This document shows, piece by piece, positions 44,258 to 55,365 of a stretch of DNA of 64,000 bases; position 1 is the stretch's first letter; each line of letters opens with the position of its first letter. Both the position numbers and the translations under genes were made by a program. The DNA is from Bacteroidota bacterium (GTDB taxonomy: Bacteria > Bacteroidota > Bacteroidia > AKYH767-A > OLB10): positions 62,001 to 126,000 of the forward strand of contig JADJOZ010000012.1 of NCBI GenBank assembly GCA_016713525.1. The letters run 5' to 3'. Below the pieces are notes generated by a model. It had not been told where the DNA came from, ran no database searches, and saw only the letters and a list, made by a program, of their open reading frames with translations.

Positions 44258-44797
44258 TTATGTATTTCTTTTGAGCATTAACCGCCCTGCTACAAATAGT
44301 ATTGCACAGGGAATCCAAATGTACTTAATTTCACTTTTAATTACCGCTATTCCCCAACTGCTGAAGAAATTTTCAAATCCTATAGGGCTTACCAATACAG
44401 GTCGGTAGGGAAGAAAAAATCTTTGATCGCTGAAAGGAATAAAAAAGCCAACACCTAATCCCCCTGTAGTCATAGCATCCAATATTCCATGAGAAACGGT
44501 TGAGATAAATAAAAACAGGTTTACAGTTGCAAAGGCTTGAATATCATAGCGCTGTTTTCGATGAAATAACAGCGTTATTAAAACGGAAATCGCAAAGGCA
44601 AACAGAATAGAGTGGGTGATTCCCCTATGACCCATTGGACTTTCATAGGGAATTCCTATTCCGAAGGTAATTACATCAGCATCAGGAAGCATAGACAAAA
44701 TAATTCCTGCAACCAGCACAGGTGTAGTGATACACTTTTGTGGAATCAACTTACCTGCTGTTAATGCCACAACTGCATGTGAAATAATGGTAGCCAT
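44258..44797 (-). CDS. YdjM/DUF457-family membrane-bound metal-dependent hydrolase-like protein
   Basis: 179 residues with four to five transmembrane helices. Histidines and acids at membrane edges fit the YdjM family: ISHAVVALTAGKLI near the start, MLPDADVITFGIG, MGHRGITHSIL (the HRGxTHS motif) and TVSHGILDAMTTGG. The family is called metal-dependent hydrolase, but the reaction is unknown. It is read leftward with the acetyltransferase gene. Confidence 0.88.
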   Translation of the reverse strand: MATIISHAVVALTAGKLIPQKCITTPVLVAGIILSMLPDADVITFGIGIPYESPMGHRGITHSILFAFAISVLITLLFHRKQRYDIQAFATVNLFLFISTVSHGILDAMTTGGLGVGFFIPFSDQRFFLPYRPVLVSPIGFENFFSSWGIAVIKSEIKYIWIPCAILFVAGRLMLKRNT

Positions 44798-44846
44798 ATA
44801 ATTTCAAAATTAACAATATTGCACGATCTGTGTTACCAACATTATC

Positions 44847-45329
44847 ATGGAAGTAATATTGTTCATTATTGCCATTTTACTGGCATTAACCGGTCTGGCC
44901 GGATGCATAATCCCAGGTTTACCCGGACCACCATTGAATTTTATGGCCATTTTATTGGTTCAGTGGGCCTTCCAGCCATTTTCAGCATCCTTTCTGTGGA
45001 TATGGGCTGCAATCACTCTGGTAATGGTTATCCTCGATTATTTCCTACCCGTTTGGGTTTCCAAAAAATTTGGTGCTACCCGTGAAGGCATTATCGGCAG
45101 CATTATCGGTTTAATTGCAGGAATGATTTTCCCACCAATTGGAATGATTGCGGGCCTCATTATTGGAGCTGTTTTAGGAGATATGATTGCAGGTAAATCG
45201 TTTCAGGATGCAGCCAAATCGGGACTAGGAAATGCGGTAGGCACACTTTTCTCAATCGGCTTTAAATTGATAGTTTCGGGAATGCTTACCTGGTATACCT
45301 GCTCCAGGATTGTAATGTATTACCTGTAA
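44847..45329 (+). CDS. DUF456-family membrane protein
   Basis: 160 residues with four or five hydrophobic helices and two glycine-rich GxxxG blocks typical of DUF456: GCIIPGLPGPPLNF near the N terminus and REGIIGSIIGLIAGMIF followed by GMIAGLIIGAVLGDMIAGK. The role is unknown. Its end overlaps the converging pabA gene by ten bases. Intact. Confidence 0.9.
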   Translation: MEVILFIIAILLALTGLAGCIIPGLPGPPLNFMAILLVQWAFQPFSASFLWIWAAITLVMVILDYFLPVWVSKKFGATREGIIGSIIGLIAGMIFPPIGMIAGLIIGAVLGDMIAGKSFQDAAKSGLGNAVGTLFSIGFKLIVSGMLTWYTCSRIVMYYL

Positions 45330-45898
45330 CCGATACTTATCAGCCAGTTTTCGATAATTTTCAGCCCTTGTGTCGTCATTACCGATTCAGGATGAAACTG
45401 AACTCCATGTATTGGTAGTATTTTGTGCGAAAGGGCCATAACAGTATTTTCCTGATCAGTTGCAGTTATCTTCATACATTCCGGAAAATCTCCATTATCA
45501 ACTACCCAACTGTGATAATGTCCCGACTCAAATGTACTTGCCAAACCTTTAAAAAAGTGGGCAAGCAGCATCTGTGACCCTGATTTCTTTTTGAACCCCA
45601 TGCCAAACCTTCGGTAATTGTTTCAGTTTGCCACCGAAATGTACTCCCAGAGCCTGATGCCCCAGACAGATTCCAAGTATCGGTTTGTGTTAACTGCTGC
45701 TGCAATTAATTTATTCATAATTCCGGCCTCTTCAGGTAATCCCGGGCCAGGCGACAACATAATAGCTCCAAATTGCAAAGCTTCTTCCACAGTAATTTCA
45801 TCATTACGTTTCACCACAACCGGAACAGTAGTTAGTTGGGTGATATAATGATATAAATTCCAGGTAAAGGAATCGTAATTGTCCAGTAAAAGAATCAT
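45320..45898 (-). CDS. pabA: Anthranilate/para-aminobenzoate synthase component II (glutamine amidotransferase), two frameshifts
   Basis: The restored protein has about 192 residues. Class I glutamine amidotransferase that feeds ammonia to TrpE or PabB. The N terminus reads ILLLDNYDSFTWNLYHY; LSPGPGLPEEAGI follows; the nucleophile is in KPILGICLGHQALGVHFGG; the catalytic His-Glu pair is in HGVQFHPES near the end. Breaks: one A missing near 45690 and one T extra near 45553. It stands alone here, so it is either trpG or pabA; the pabA name is a convention for lone copies. Confidence 0.85.
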
Positions 45899-45984
45899 TT
45901 AAGTATGGCAATGTTACTTGAAATGCAAAGGTAAGTGCTTTCCTACTTGCATTCAAACATAACCAAATTAAGTAGCAACAACTA

Positions 45985-48233
45985 CTAGTTACCGGGTTGT
46001 ATAATCACCCGCTTGGTAATATTGCTTTTTTCAGTGGTTGCACGAACGAAATAAATACCTCCCGAAAGATGATTAAGATCGGCACTGATCACAGGATTAT
46101 GTTCGTTTTCGAAATGTTGTGTGAATACAATCTTACCAACTGCATCCATGATGAAAACATCTCCGGTTTCTGCAATAGGGTAGGCCAGATCAACATTGAT
46201 ATCCCCTGATGATGGATTTGGGAAAACCTGCATCCTTGATTCCTGAATAATTTCAGGCTCAGTCAGCAAATAACCAACAGTGAAATTCTGTGTAAAGCGG
46301 GTTCCGAAATCAGCTTCAAAAAATTGAAGCACTCCGGGACCAAAAGCATTCACAAACCGCACATAACCGGTACCGTCACTATTGGCAAAGAAACTTAAAC
46401 CATCTTTTCCACTATCATTTACATTGAATGAATAGCAACCCGGAGACAAAACCACTGTGTCACGATAAATAGTATTCGATGCCAAAATTCCATTTGTATA
46501 AACAGTGTTTCCTAAATCATCTTTAATGTTCCACGAAGTTTCTGTATAGGCACTGTTGGTTTTAAATAAAACAGCAAATGAATAAGGATGTTGAACCGGG
46601 AATTTCACGGTGGTGTACATGGTATCATTGTAAGCATATTGATCGGCAGTTCCATTTGGATTGCTGATGTATGCATAAAATTGCTCCGACTGATTGCTCA
46701 CCGAATTCCAGTCGAGTGCCCCAAGTTGAACCTGCACCGTTTTATTGAAATCCAGGGAACCGGTCCAGTTAAAAACTGAAGGGGTTGCACCTTTTATTCC
46801 ATAGGTAATAGTAGCACTGGTAAGTGTAGTAGAACCAGTATTTTTAATGGCAATAAGCGGATTATTACAAATAGGATTGAAGCGATTATAGTAAAAATCG
46901 TCGTTTGGTGAAAGAATTTCTTCCATGGATGCATCAACACTAAAATTTGGAGCCGAATAGGTTATTAACTGTGCTGCCATAATGTAATTCGGATTTTGTC
47001 CCGAAACGGTATTGGTGTAAGCATCAATGTCCATATCAACAGTTACAGGGTTACCCGGTGTATAAAGTCCGGTGATTTCATGTTCTTTAATAGAACCTTT
47101 TTCTCCCGGACACCAGTTAGCTCTGTCATAGATCCATGTACCTGCCTGATGCATAAGATGATTCAGACCGCAGTCGTTCCGCCAGATTGCCTGCTGGAAT
47201 TGTTGTATTCCATCTAATTTAATTCGATAATTCTTCTGGCAAAATTCAGCACAGTTCTGTGTCCCTGCCCCATGTCCGGTAGGAATTATTCTTAACATGG
47301 CCATTGACTCGTTAGCAGCAGTATTGAAAGTTTTAGGTATTAAATAATTTTCAATTGGATTCGATGTATTTCCATAAGGAAAACCACCCGGACCTGAATT
47401 ATATACTGTATGAATATTTACAGGTGTTCTCGGAGGTGTTCCTTCAATGAAGTGGAAGTCGAGGGTAATGGCAAATCCATCAGACCACCCACCATAAAAC
47501 GCACGAATTTCAACACTATCGCGAAGTATATCTGCAAAATCGGTCACATCAAAATGAATGGTGTTACTCCATGAGGTATTGTAATAACCACCATAAGGAG
47601 TAATTACTCTGGCTAATTCTATTCGTTCCACCACTTCAAAAACATCATAATATGGAGTGAAAACATTAATGAGAGCAGTGTCATATCCAACCAAAACAGA
47701 GTCTATTATTGTTCCGGATGAATTGAAAATATAATTATAGAATCCGGCTTCATACAGGAAAGTTGAATCGGTAAGAAGAGTTGGATCGGTTGGATCATTG
47801 TATATCATTACCAGGCAGATGATGCCAATGATGAATCAACGCTCATGGTGGTGGTATTGAAAAAATATTCATACACCGCATTTGAATTGCCGAAAATGGT
47901 ATCGGGAGAGGCACCATTAATCACATATAACGGAGCTGATTCTAATGTTGAATCGAGTGCACCGGTTTTGTGTAAAGCCTCCACCTGAACAGTGTAATCC
48001 CAATCTGAGCATCCGGTTGGAGGACAGCCTAAAGTGAAATCCAGATTTATTCTCCGATAGGAGGTCCCCGGTGCAGGAAATACACCCCATTGATTGTATT
48101 GTCCCCACCAGTTCATATTTATTGCATTGTGAACCCTGATTGAGGTTGTATCACCTTCGGCAGCTTTGGATTTTTCAGTTGTTCCCAGAAATAGCATCAA
48201 GGAAATTAATGCCAGTAATTTAATCTTGTTCAT
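45985..48233 (-). CDS. PNGase F-related protein with T9SS tail, one frameshift
   Basis: The restored protein has about 749 residues. Signal peptide (1-24), then RRINLDFTLGCPPTGCSDWD, the N-terminal domain of the PNGase F-like family, and the catalytic-type half with HFDVTDFADILRDSVEIRAF and AIWRNDCGLNH. Enzymes of this family release N-glycans from proteins. A C-terminal T9SS type A domain spans about the last 85 residues (MQVFPNPSSGDINVDL to VIIQPGN). The break is near 47810 (SSLASSAW-stop, with the downstream frame starting MIYNDPTDP). Released or surface-bound by T9SS. The catalytic acids are not confirmed. Confidence 0.8.
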
Positions 48234-48339
48234 TTTTATCAGATTGAGAACGGGAAATTAGGGAATTCCCGCATCATACCACTGATATTTCGGCTCAAGT
48301 CAATCAAATTCTACAAATTTCTCATTTCATTGGGATGCG

Positions 48340-48347
48340 TATCTTTG
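48340..48347 (+). promoter_or_regulatory. Canonical -7 element very close to the thioesterase start codon
   Basis: TATCTTTG at 48340-48347 matches TAnnTTTG. Only four bases separate it from the ATG at 48352, so transcription would begin at or next to the start codon and produce a leaderless or near-leaderless mRNA. Confidence 0.55.
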
Positions 48348-48351
48348 CAGT

Positions 48352-48864
48352 ATGAAACCAAAAACTCCTTCCGCTTCTGCTTGTATAAACACAGAAATAA
48401 TTCTTCCAAATGATACCAATACACTAGGTAACTTAATGGGAGGCAGACTTTTACATTGGATGGATATTTGTGCCGCCATTGCAGCCCACCGTCATTGTGG
48501 TCGGGTAGTTGTTACAGCAAGTGTGAATAATGTGGCTTTTAATCAGCCCATCCGATTAGCGGAAATTGTTACGCTGCAGGCAAAAGTTTCCCGGGCATTT
48601 AATTCCTCCATGGAAGTTTTTATAGATGTTTGGGTTGAAAATAATGCCACCGGCGAACGCAGAAAATGCAATGAAGCAATTTATACGTTTGTTGCGGTCG
48701 ATCAAATGGGGAATCCCATTAATGTTCCGGAATTAGTACCTGAATCTGATGAAGAAAAAGCACGCTATGACGGTGCACTTCGCCGCCGCCAGTTGAGTCT
48801 GATTTTAGCAGGTAAGATGAAGCCCGATGATGCAACAGAATTGAAAGCGCTATTTACAAGATAA
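48352..48864 (+). CDS. Acyl-CoA thioesterase, hotdog fold
   Basis: 170 residues of a single hotdog domain of the BFIT/YciA-like type: NTLGNLMGGRLLHWMDICAA holds the active-site Asp/Asn-Gly region, and ASVNNVAFNQPIRLAEIVTL follows. It hydrolyses acyl-CoA thioesters. It has its own promoter and diverges from the PNGase F-like gene and converges with the big amidohydrolase gene. Intact; substrate chain length unknown. Confidence 0.9.
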   Translation: MKPKTPSASACINTEIILPNDTNTLGNLMGGRLLHWMDICAAIAAHRHCGRVVVTASVNNVAFNQPIRLAEIVTLQAKVSRAFNSSMEVFIDVWVENNATGERRKCNEAIYTFVAVDQMGNPINVPELVPESDEEKARYDGALRRRQLSLILAGKMKPDDATELKALFTR

Positions 48865-48871
48865 GCGTTTC

Positions 48872-51800
48872 CTAATCTTCATCGCCATGACCATGTCCGT
48901 GTGTTCCCATATGGGGCACTGACGTTTGGGAATTGACATTCTCAAAGTAGAACTTGCCTCTGGGAACATTGTAATTACCAATTTCATTCATGGTTTCTGT
49001 GTCGTATAATCTTCCATTCACCATAGTATATCGCACTTTTTCAGAATTTTGAATATCATCAAGCGGATTGGCATCCAAAACAATCAGATCAGCCAGTTTT
49101 CCGCTTTCTAGTGAACCCAGATCCTTTTCCATACCTATGTAATAAGCACCGTTTACAGTTGCACATTCCAATGCCTGCATATTGGTCATTCCTCCCTGTT
49201 GCAACATCCATAATTCCCAATGAGCACCAATACCCTGAATCTGTCCATGCGCTCCTAAATTTACTTTCACACCACGATCAGCCAAAGCTTTGCAGGAACG
49301 GGAAACTAGTAAATGGCCATTGTTGTATTCCGCATCCGGAATCATAGTACGATGACGGGAGCGGGGATCTATTACAAAGCGAGGTGTATATTTCAACAGC
49401 TTTTGATTCTCCCATACATTGTACTTCTGGTAAAAGTAATATTCTCCGGTAACACCACCATAACCAACAATGAGAGTAGGGGTATAGCCTGTTTTCGATT
49501 GTGACCAGAGATTTATAACATCTTCATACAATGTTCCGATTGGTAAATTATGCTCTATTCCGGTGTGACCATCGAGTATCATAGACAAATTATGAAAGAA
49601 GAAGGAACCTCCTTCAGGAACAACATTTATTTTCTGACTCCTGGCTGCATCAATTACCATTTGACGTTGATCACGACGAGGTTGATTGTAACTTTTCACT
49701 GAGAATGCTCCAAATGCACTGGTACGTTTAATTGCTGACCATGCATCTTCAGGTTTATTGATTACGGTTTTGAAATCGCCTTCAGCACCATACAAAATCC
49801 ATCCGGTTGAAAAAATTCTGGGACCTCTCATTGTCCCCGATTTAACCATTTCCGATTGAGAAAATACCATTTCTGAATTGGAAGAAGGATCATGAGTTGT
49901 GGTTACTCCATAAGCCAGATTGGCATAGTAGCTCCATTGTTTTTGCGGACTCAATCCATGACGGAAGGTGCCTAAATGTGCATGCACATCGATCAATCCG
50001 GGCATGATGGTTTTTCCGGTAACATCAATAATTTTGGTATCTGATGATATTTTCATTTCAGCAGCCTTTCCAACAGCCGTGATTCGGTTACCATCAATTA
50101 AAACCATACCATCTTCAATTACCGTTCTCGATGCATCCATGGTAATTATACGGGCTCCTCTTAATGCGATTAATCCTTTTGGTTTGTCAGATGCCAACAT
50201 CAAACCAATTTTCAATCCTGTAGAATCGGCTGGTAAAACGGTATCTCTTGCACCTTCCACAAAGGTGAAGCCATCGGTAATTTTCCGGGTGAAATATTCA
50301 TCTCCTGCAGTCCAGTGAAGAGCTTTGGAATCAGACGACCAATGCAGACTCAAACCACCATCTTTAGCTGCCTGCGAAACAGGAAAAGCCTTTGCTCCGG
50401 AAGCGAGATCCATTGGTTTTCCACTGGGCGGAAATGAGGCGATGTATACTTTAAACAATTCTGTAAATGCTACCCATTTTGCATCCGGACTCGGAACAAT
50501 GGAGGTTGCATATTTAGAAGTAAAATGAGTTCGTAATTCACTTTCATCGAGCTTTACACTCTTCAGTGATTTGCTGTCACCTTCATCTTCAAAAAAGTAA
50601 AATGCATCATTCGAAGCAGTGAACATGGGCGCACTACCTGATTTGCGGATGAAACGGGGTGTGCCTCCGCTAGACGACATCACATAAATTCCGGGTTTTA
50701 CCGAATGAAGGAACCCCTGATGATCATTTCCTTCTTCCTTAACATAAATAATTTGTTTGCCATCGGGCGACCACGAAGGTGTTCTGAATATTCCTTTATC
50801 AGTTGATAATTTCACCGGCTTAGAACCCGCTTTTCCTACTGAAACAGTTTGTATGGCACCCATAGTTTCATCGTTCCAGGAGACATAAACTACCGATTTT
50901 CCATCTTTACTAAAAGAAGGCTCAAATTCAAAATCGGTGCTTGTCGTCAAGCGGTATGGCTTACCATCGGGTAACGCTTTTGCATAAAGATAACCGGCAG
51001 CATTAAAGACTAATGTCTTCCCATCGGGGGATGTAACAGCATGGCGAATTGCTTTGGCAGGAAAGGAATCCGGTGCTGCATCACGGGTAAACCGAATGGC
51101 TTCTGTAATACGATGGCTGTTCGAAACAGTGAATGGAATATCCGTCGATTTGCCGGTTGCTACATCGATCCGATTTAATTTTCCATTAGCCCAAATTATA
51201 ATTTCCTTATCATCAGGCATCCAGTTAAAATTCGTGTAAACACCAAAAATAGCCCAGGCTTCCTGTTGATCTTTACTAAGCTTATCGTAAACCGGCCATT
51301 CTGCTCCGGTTGCCAGATCTCGAATATAAAGGACGGTTTGTTCGCGAACTCTGCGTCCAAATGCAAGCAATTTACCGTTGCGCGATATCTGTGGTCTGAA
51401 AGCACCACCATTACCACCAGTCACAATTTCAATTTCACCTTTTTCAGTATCGTAACTTTTTATCAAATAAATCTGGGAATTGGGATCTTTATTGTATTGG
51501 AAATAACCTCCCGGATACATATCCTCACTGTAATAAACCAGTTTTCCATCAGGTGAAATGGTAGGCTCACCGAGATCCTGTTGTTCATTTTTTCGCTTGG
51601 TAAGTTGAATACCATCACCACCTGAAATATGATACATCCAAAGCTCACCGGCGCCTAATGATCGTCCCGATGTAAAATGTTTGCGGGCAATCAGATAATT
51701 TCCGGAAGGGTGCCAAATAGCATTATTCAATAACCTGAAATCCTCTTTGGTGATTTGTTTCGCATTGTTACCATCGCGATCCATAACCCAAACATTATCG

Positions 51801-52129
51801 CCACCTCCGGCATCAGATGTAAAACAAATCTGTTTGCCATCGGGACTGTAGCGGGGCTGGACTTCAAACGCATATCCTGTTCTTATGGCTTTAGCTTTGC
51901 CACCGGTAACAGGCATGGTATAAATGTCTCCAAGCATATCGAACACAAGATCTTTTCCATCCGGACTCACATCCAGATTCATCCAGGTTCCTTCAGAAAC
52001 ATCAAAGTTTACGGATTTGAATTTCCCGGGAGGATAGTTTACATCCCATTTGGGTGCATCATTTTTCTGGGCAACTGTTAAACCGGAGAAGGTGAATGCT
52101 GCTGCAATCAACAAGAGTGTCTTTTTCAT
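48872..52129 (-). CDS. Secreted TolB-like propeller/amidohydrolase fusion
   Basis: 1085 residues, intact. Signal peptide (1-20, ending LTVAQ), a PD40/TolB-like beta-propeller (about 30-650) with SPDGKQICFTSDAGGGDN, SPDGKLVYYSEDMYPGG and SPDGKTLVFNAAGY repeats, and an amidohydrolase barrel (about 670-1050) with MPGLIDVHAHLG holding the HxH metal site and TTTHDPSSNSE. The tail is HGHGHGDED, which could bind metal. Similar periplasmic fusions are common in Bacteroidota. The substrate is unknown; peptide or cyclic-amide hydrolysis is possible. Confidence 0.92.
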   Translation of the reverse strand: MKKTLLLIAAAFTFSGLTVAQKNDAPKWDVNYPPGKFKSVNFDVSEGTWMNLDVSPDGKDLVFDMLGDIYTMPVTGGKAKAIRTGYAFEVQPRYSPDGKQICFTSDAGGGDNVWVMDRDGNNAKQITKEDFRLLNNAIWHPSGNYLIARKHFTSGRSLGAGELWMYHISGGDGIQLTKRKNEQQDLGEPTISPDGKLVYYSEDMYPGGYFQYNKDPNSQIYLIKSYDTEKGEIEIVTGGNGGAFRPQISRNGKLLAFGRRVREQTVLYIRDLATGAEWPVYDKLSKDQQEAWAIFGVYTNFNWMPDDKEIIIWANGKLNRIDVATGKSTDIPFTVSNSHRITEAIRFTRDAAPDSFPAKAIRHAVTSPDGKTLVFNAAGYLYAKALPDGKPYRLTTSTDFEFEPSFSKDGKSVVYVSWNDETMGAIQTVSVGKAGSKPVKLSTDKGIFRTPSWSPDGKQIIYVKEEGNDHQGFLHSVKPGIYVMSSSGGTPRFIRKSGSAPMFTASNDAFYFFEDEGDSKSLKSVKLDESELRTHFTSKYATSIVPSPDAKWVAFTELFKVYIASFPPSGKPMDLASGAKAFPVSQAAKDGGLSLHWSSDSKALHWTAGDEYFTRKITDGFTFVEGARDTVLPADSTGLKIGLMLASDKPKGLIALRGARIITMDASRTVIEDGMVLIDGNRITAVGKAAEMKISSDTKIIDVTGKTIMPGLIDVHAHLGTFRHGLSPQKQWSYYANLAYGVTTTHDPSSNSEMVFSQSEMVKSGTMRGPRIFSTGWILYGAEGDFKTVINKPEDAWSAIKRTSAFGAFSVKSYNQPRRDQRQMVIDAARSQKINVVPEGGSFFFHNLSMILDGHTGIEHNLPIGTLYEDVINLWSQSKTGYTPTLIVGYGGVTGEYYFYQKYNVWENQKLLKYTPRFVIDPRSRHRTMIPDAEYNNGHLLVSRSCKALADRGVKVNLGAHGQIQGIGAHWELWMLQQGGMTNMQALECATVNGAYYIGMEKDLGSLESGKLADLIVLDANPLDDIQNSEKVRYTMVNGRLYDTETMNEIGNYNVPRGKFYFENVNSQTSVPHMGTHGHGHGDED

Positions 52130-52275
52130 ACTTGTAATTTGAAGGGCTCAAAGTAAAAAAAAGTTTGTCATCGCCGACATAAAAGGAAACACCCTTTTGA
52201 TGTGACTTAGAATCTAAATAAAAGGTAAAATTCGCTTGATTCTGAGAAAAGTACAGTTTTAGGTAATAGAATAAT

Positions 52276-52920
52276 CTAGGCTTTACTTCTTTTAGCTTTG
52301 ATAAATTCAAATAGAATAGGGAGGAGAGACAAGAAAATAATGGTTATAATAACCATGCTGAAATTGTCTTTGATGAATGGAATATTTCCAAACATAAATC
52401 CTGCACCCAGAAAGAGGATAACCCACAACAATGCACCAACCACATTGAAGGTGATGAATCGATGATACTTCATGGTACCAATACCAGCTACAAATGGAGC
52501 AAAAGTTCTGATGATTGGTATAAAACGAGCGTAAATGATCGTTTTTCCTCCATGCTTTTCGTAGAATGTCTGAGTTTTTTCGAGATGTGCTTTTTTGATA
52601 AACCGCATGTTCATATTGAAAATCTTGGTACCAAAGGCCTGACCAATGTGGTAATTGACCGTATCTCCAAGAATGGCGGCAATGATCAGCAAAATTCCCA
52701 TTACCAAAATATTGAGTTCGGATCCCGGTAAAGCAATCACTGCTCCGGTTGCAAACAGGAGAGAGTCGCCGGGCAAAAATGGAGTAACCACAAGCCCGGT
52801 TTCACAAAAAACTATAAGGAATACGATGGCATAAATCCACAAGCCGTAGTTATTGGTGAGTTCAACCAAATGCACATCAATGTGCAAAATAAAATCAATG
52901 ATACTTTTTATAAATTCCAT
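52276..52920 (-). CDS. DedA-family (SNARE-associated) membrane protein
   Basis: About 214 residues from the ATG at 52920 (MEFIKSIIDFI). Motifs of the family are GLVVTPFLPGDSLLFATGA and FYEKHGGKTIIYARFIPIIR and TFAPFVAGIGTMKYHRF. DedA proteins are inner-membrane flippase-like factors for undecaprenyl phosphate or lipids. It starts 13 bases after the stop of the desaturase gene. An alternative upstream start at 52971 would run into that gene. Intact. Confidence 0.92.
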   Translation of the reverse strand: MEFIKSIIDFILHIDVHLVELTNNYGLWIYAIVFLIVFCETGLVVTPFLPGDSLLFATGAVIALPGSELNILVMGILLIIAAILGDTVNYHIGQAFGTKIFNMNMRFIKKAHLEKTQTFYEKHGGKTIIYARFIPIIRTFAPFVAGIGTMKYHRFITFNVVGALLWVILFLGAGFMFGNIPFIKDNFSMVIITIIFLSLLPILFEFIKAKRSKA

Positions 52921-52933
52921 AAAGTCAGTTATA

Positions 52934-54044
52934 TCAGGCTGCTGTAGCGGTTGCTGATGGTAAAACATCAAAACGCCCTAAAAGTTTTAGCATTCTGGTA
53001 TGTGATTTTATGGCATCCCACATAGTAGTATTTTCATGGTAACTGATTCCAAATTCGTTAGCTGTTTGCTTAACAATAGGTGCCAGTTGGGGATAATGAA
53101 TGTGACAAATATGAGGAAACAAATGGTGCTCCACCTGAAAGTTTAAACCGCCAAAAAACCATGCCGCCAATGGGCTTTTCATTGCGAAGTTAGCAGTCGT
53201 ATTCAATTGGTGGATCGTCCAGTTATTCATGATGTCACCTTTTTCATCGGGAGCAGGAAAGGTAGCTCCTTCAACCACATGGGCTAATTGGAAAACAACA
53301 GCAAGTGTAATTCCCTGAATAAAATGCATGCTGACAAATCCAATTGTTGTCATCCACCATGGTAAATCTATCAGTGCTATTGGCAAAACAAGGAACAAAG
53401 CAAAGTATACAGCTTTTGAAATAAATAAAATTATATATTCTTTAACAGGATGTTTTTTATTGTCATAGTTACCAAGTTTCTTTCGGAAAAAAGAGGAGAA
53501 ATCTTTTTTTAAGACCCAGGAGATTGATGTCAGGCAATAAAAAGAAATAGGCATACCAATGTTGGAAGCGGTGGATCTTTTTAAGCTTATTTTCTGTCGA
53601 TAAACGAATAAAAGATACCGGTTCTAAATCTTCATCATGCCCGGGAATATTGGTGTATGTATGATGAATTACATTATGCATGAGTTTCCACATGTACTTG
53701 TTGGTTCCGGCAAGATTAAAGGTATAACCTAAAATTTTGTTGATATATTTATTCTCAGATAAGGACCCATGAACTGCATCATGTGAAATGTTAAAGCCTA
53801 CAAAAGCTGTAAATAATCCTAACAAAAGCCAACTGCCTAATGAAGCAATGAAATTATCTCCGGAGAGATAAATTAATAAATAGGATCCTACAAAGCCTGC
53901 CAGAAAAAAGATGACTTTAAAAGCCATCAGTGCATTACCTTTATCGGTGATGTGATTTTGTTTAAAATAATCCTGAATTCTGAGATTAAGGGTAGTTGTA
54001 AAGTTAGCGTCCTGGACGTTCCTGAATTTGATTTTTTGGCTCAT
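52934..54044 (-). CDS. Membrane fatty-acid desaturase, one frameshift
   Basis: The restored protein has about 369 residues from the ATG at 54044 (MSQKIKFRNVQ). Three His boxes are visible: HDAVHGSL, HNVIHHTYTN and QVEHHLFPH, which bind the di-iron site in the membrane-bound acyl-CoA or lipid desaturases. The N terminus has no cytochrome b5 domain. The break is one extra T near 53540. It puts double bonds into lipid acyl chains, likely for cold adaptation. It is followed by the DedA gene. Confidence 0.9.
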
Positions 54045-54302
54045 TAATATAATTGGGTCATGTATAAATCGCCGCAAAGTTAGTCATTACTCACATCCCT
54101 TTTGCGACGGGGTTCTTGTTTTTTCAACTTTCAATTGTGCAAAAGACTCATTTACAACCAATTCAAAAAATGACAGCCGTCATATCAGAATCAAAGGAAA
54201 TACCTTAATTTTGTTTTCTTGTAAAGTGAGATCAATACCTAAACATTTGAATGTCAGTATTTGTTAATATCAAAACTGCAATAAACACGAATAATTAATT
54301 TA

Positions 54303-55352
54303 ATGAAATCTTATTCTTCTTTTATACCTGTGCTGATTCTTAGCTTATCTATTGGTTTCCAGTCGTGTAAGGATGATAAAGATGACGATTCACCAACTCC
54401 GCCTGCACAAATAAAATTTGAGGTTCCTGCAGGGTGGCCACAACCGGTTTATAATTTTGCGAACAATGAAGTAACAAATGAGCGTTTTCAGTTAGGAAGG
54501 AAATTATTTTATGACCCACTACTTTCTCGCGACAATACCATTTCCTGTGGTTCATGCCACCTTCAGTCAGGTGCATTTTCTCATATCGATCATAAAGTGA
54601 GTCATGGTATCGATGATCTGGATGGCACCCGCAATTCACCGGCATTATTCAATCTTGCCTGGAATACCAGTTTCTTTTGGGATGGTGGCGTTAATCATAT
54701 CGAAGTACAACCCATAGGACCCATTGAAAACCCTGTTGAAATGGATGAAACGCTTGGGAATGTGGTAGCAAAACTGAATGCCAGCAACACCTATAAAAAT
54801 TTGTTTCTGAATGCCTATGGAAGCGATTCAATCACTTCTCAGATGATGCTGCGGGCAATCGCACAATTTATGGGCGTTATGGTTTCTTCCAACTCAAAAT
54901 ACGATAAATTTATTCGTGGAGAATCTGGCGGTACTTTCGACGCGCAGGAATTAAATGGCCTCGATTTATTCCGTCAAAAATGCGCTTCCTGTCATTCTGA
55001 ACCTCTCTTCACCGATCATTCTTTCCGTAATAACGGACTCGATTCTGTTTTCATCAATGATCCCGGAAGAGCACACATAACGCTTGATCCGAATGATGAA
55101 GGAAAGTTTAAAGTGCCTTCGTTACGTAATGTGGAGTTGAGTTATCCTTACATGCACGATGGTCGCCTTAAAACGCTCGAAAAAGTTCTCGATCACTATG
55201 CTTGAGGCGTAAAAAATTCTCCTACGCTAGATCCCCTGGTGAGTGGGAATATTCCGCTTACAGTTCAGGAAAAAGCCGATATTATTAAGTTTTTAAAAAC
55301 ACTTAACGATTATACTTTTACTTCGGACCCAAAATTTTCTGAGGTCAATTAA
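54303..55352 (+). CDS. Di-haem cytochrome c peroxidase (MauG/CcpA-like) with in-frame TGA
   Basis: 349 residues if the TGA at 55203-55205 is read through. Lipoprotein signal with a lipobox (GFQSC), two haem-binding CxxCH motifs (SCGSCHLQ at about 79 and KCASCHSE at about 226), and RNSPALFNLAWNTSFFWDGG. It reduces hydrogen peroxide in the periplasm. The TGA stands in DHYA-stop-GVKNSPTLDPLVSG, where the family has Ser (HYASGV or similar); TCA is one base away. The remaining 49 codons stay open to a TAA at 55350-55352. Error or real stop: undecided. Confidence 0.88.
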
Positions 55353-55365
55353 TTGGGCGAATCCG

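Noticed and set aside
52059..52310. Leftward 83-codon frame between the amidohydrolase and DedA genes
   Set aside because: It overlaps both true genes on the same strand and has random composition; a shadow.
923..55205. Altered genetic code with TGA as an amino acid
   Set aside because: Only two genes show internal TGA, while several others clearly end at TGA (for example 923-925); sequencing error or mutation is simpler.
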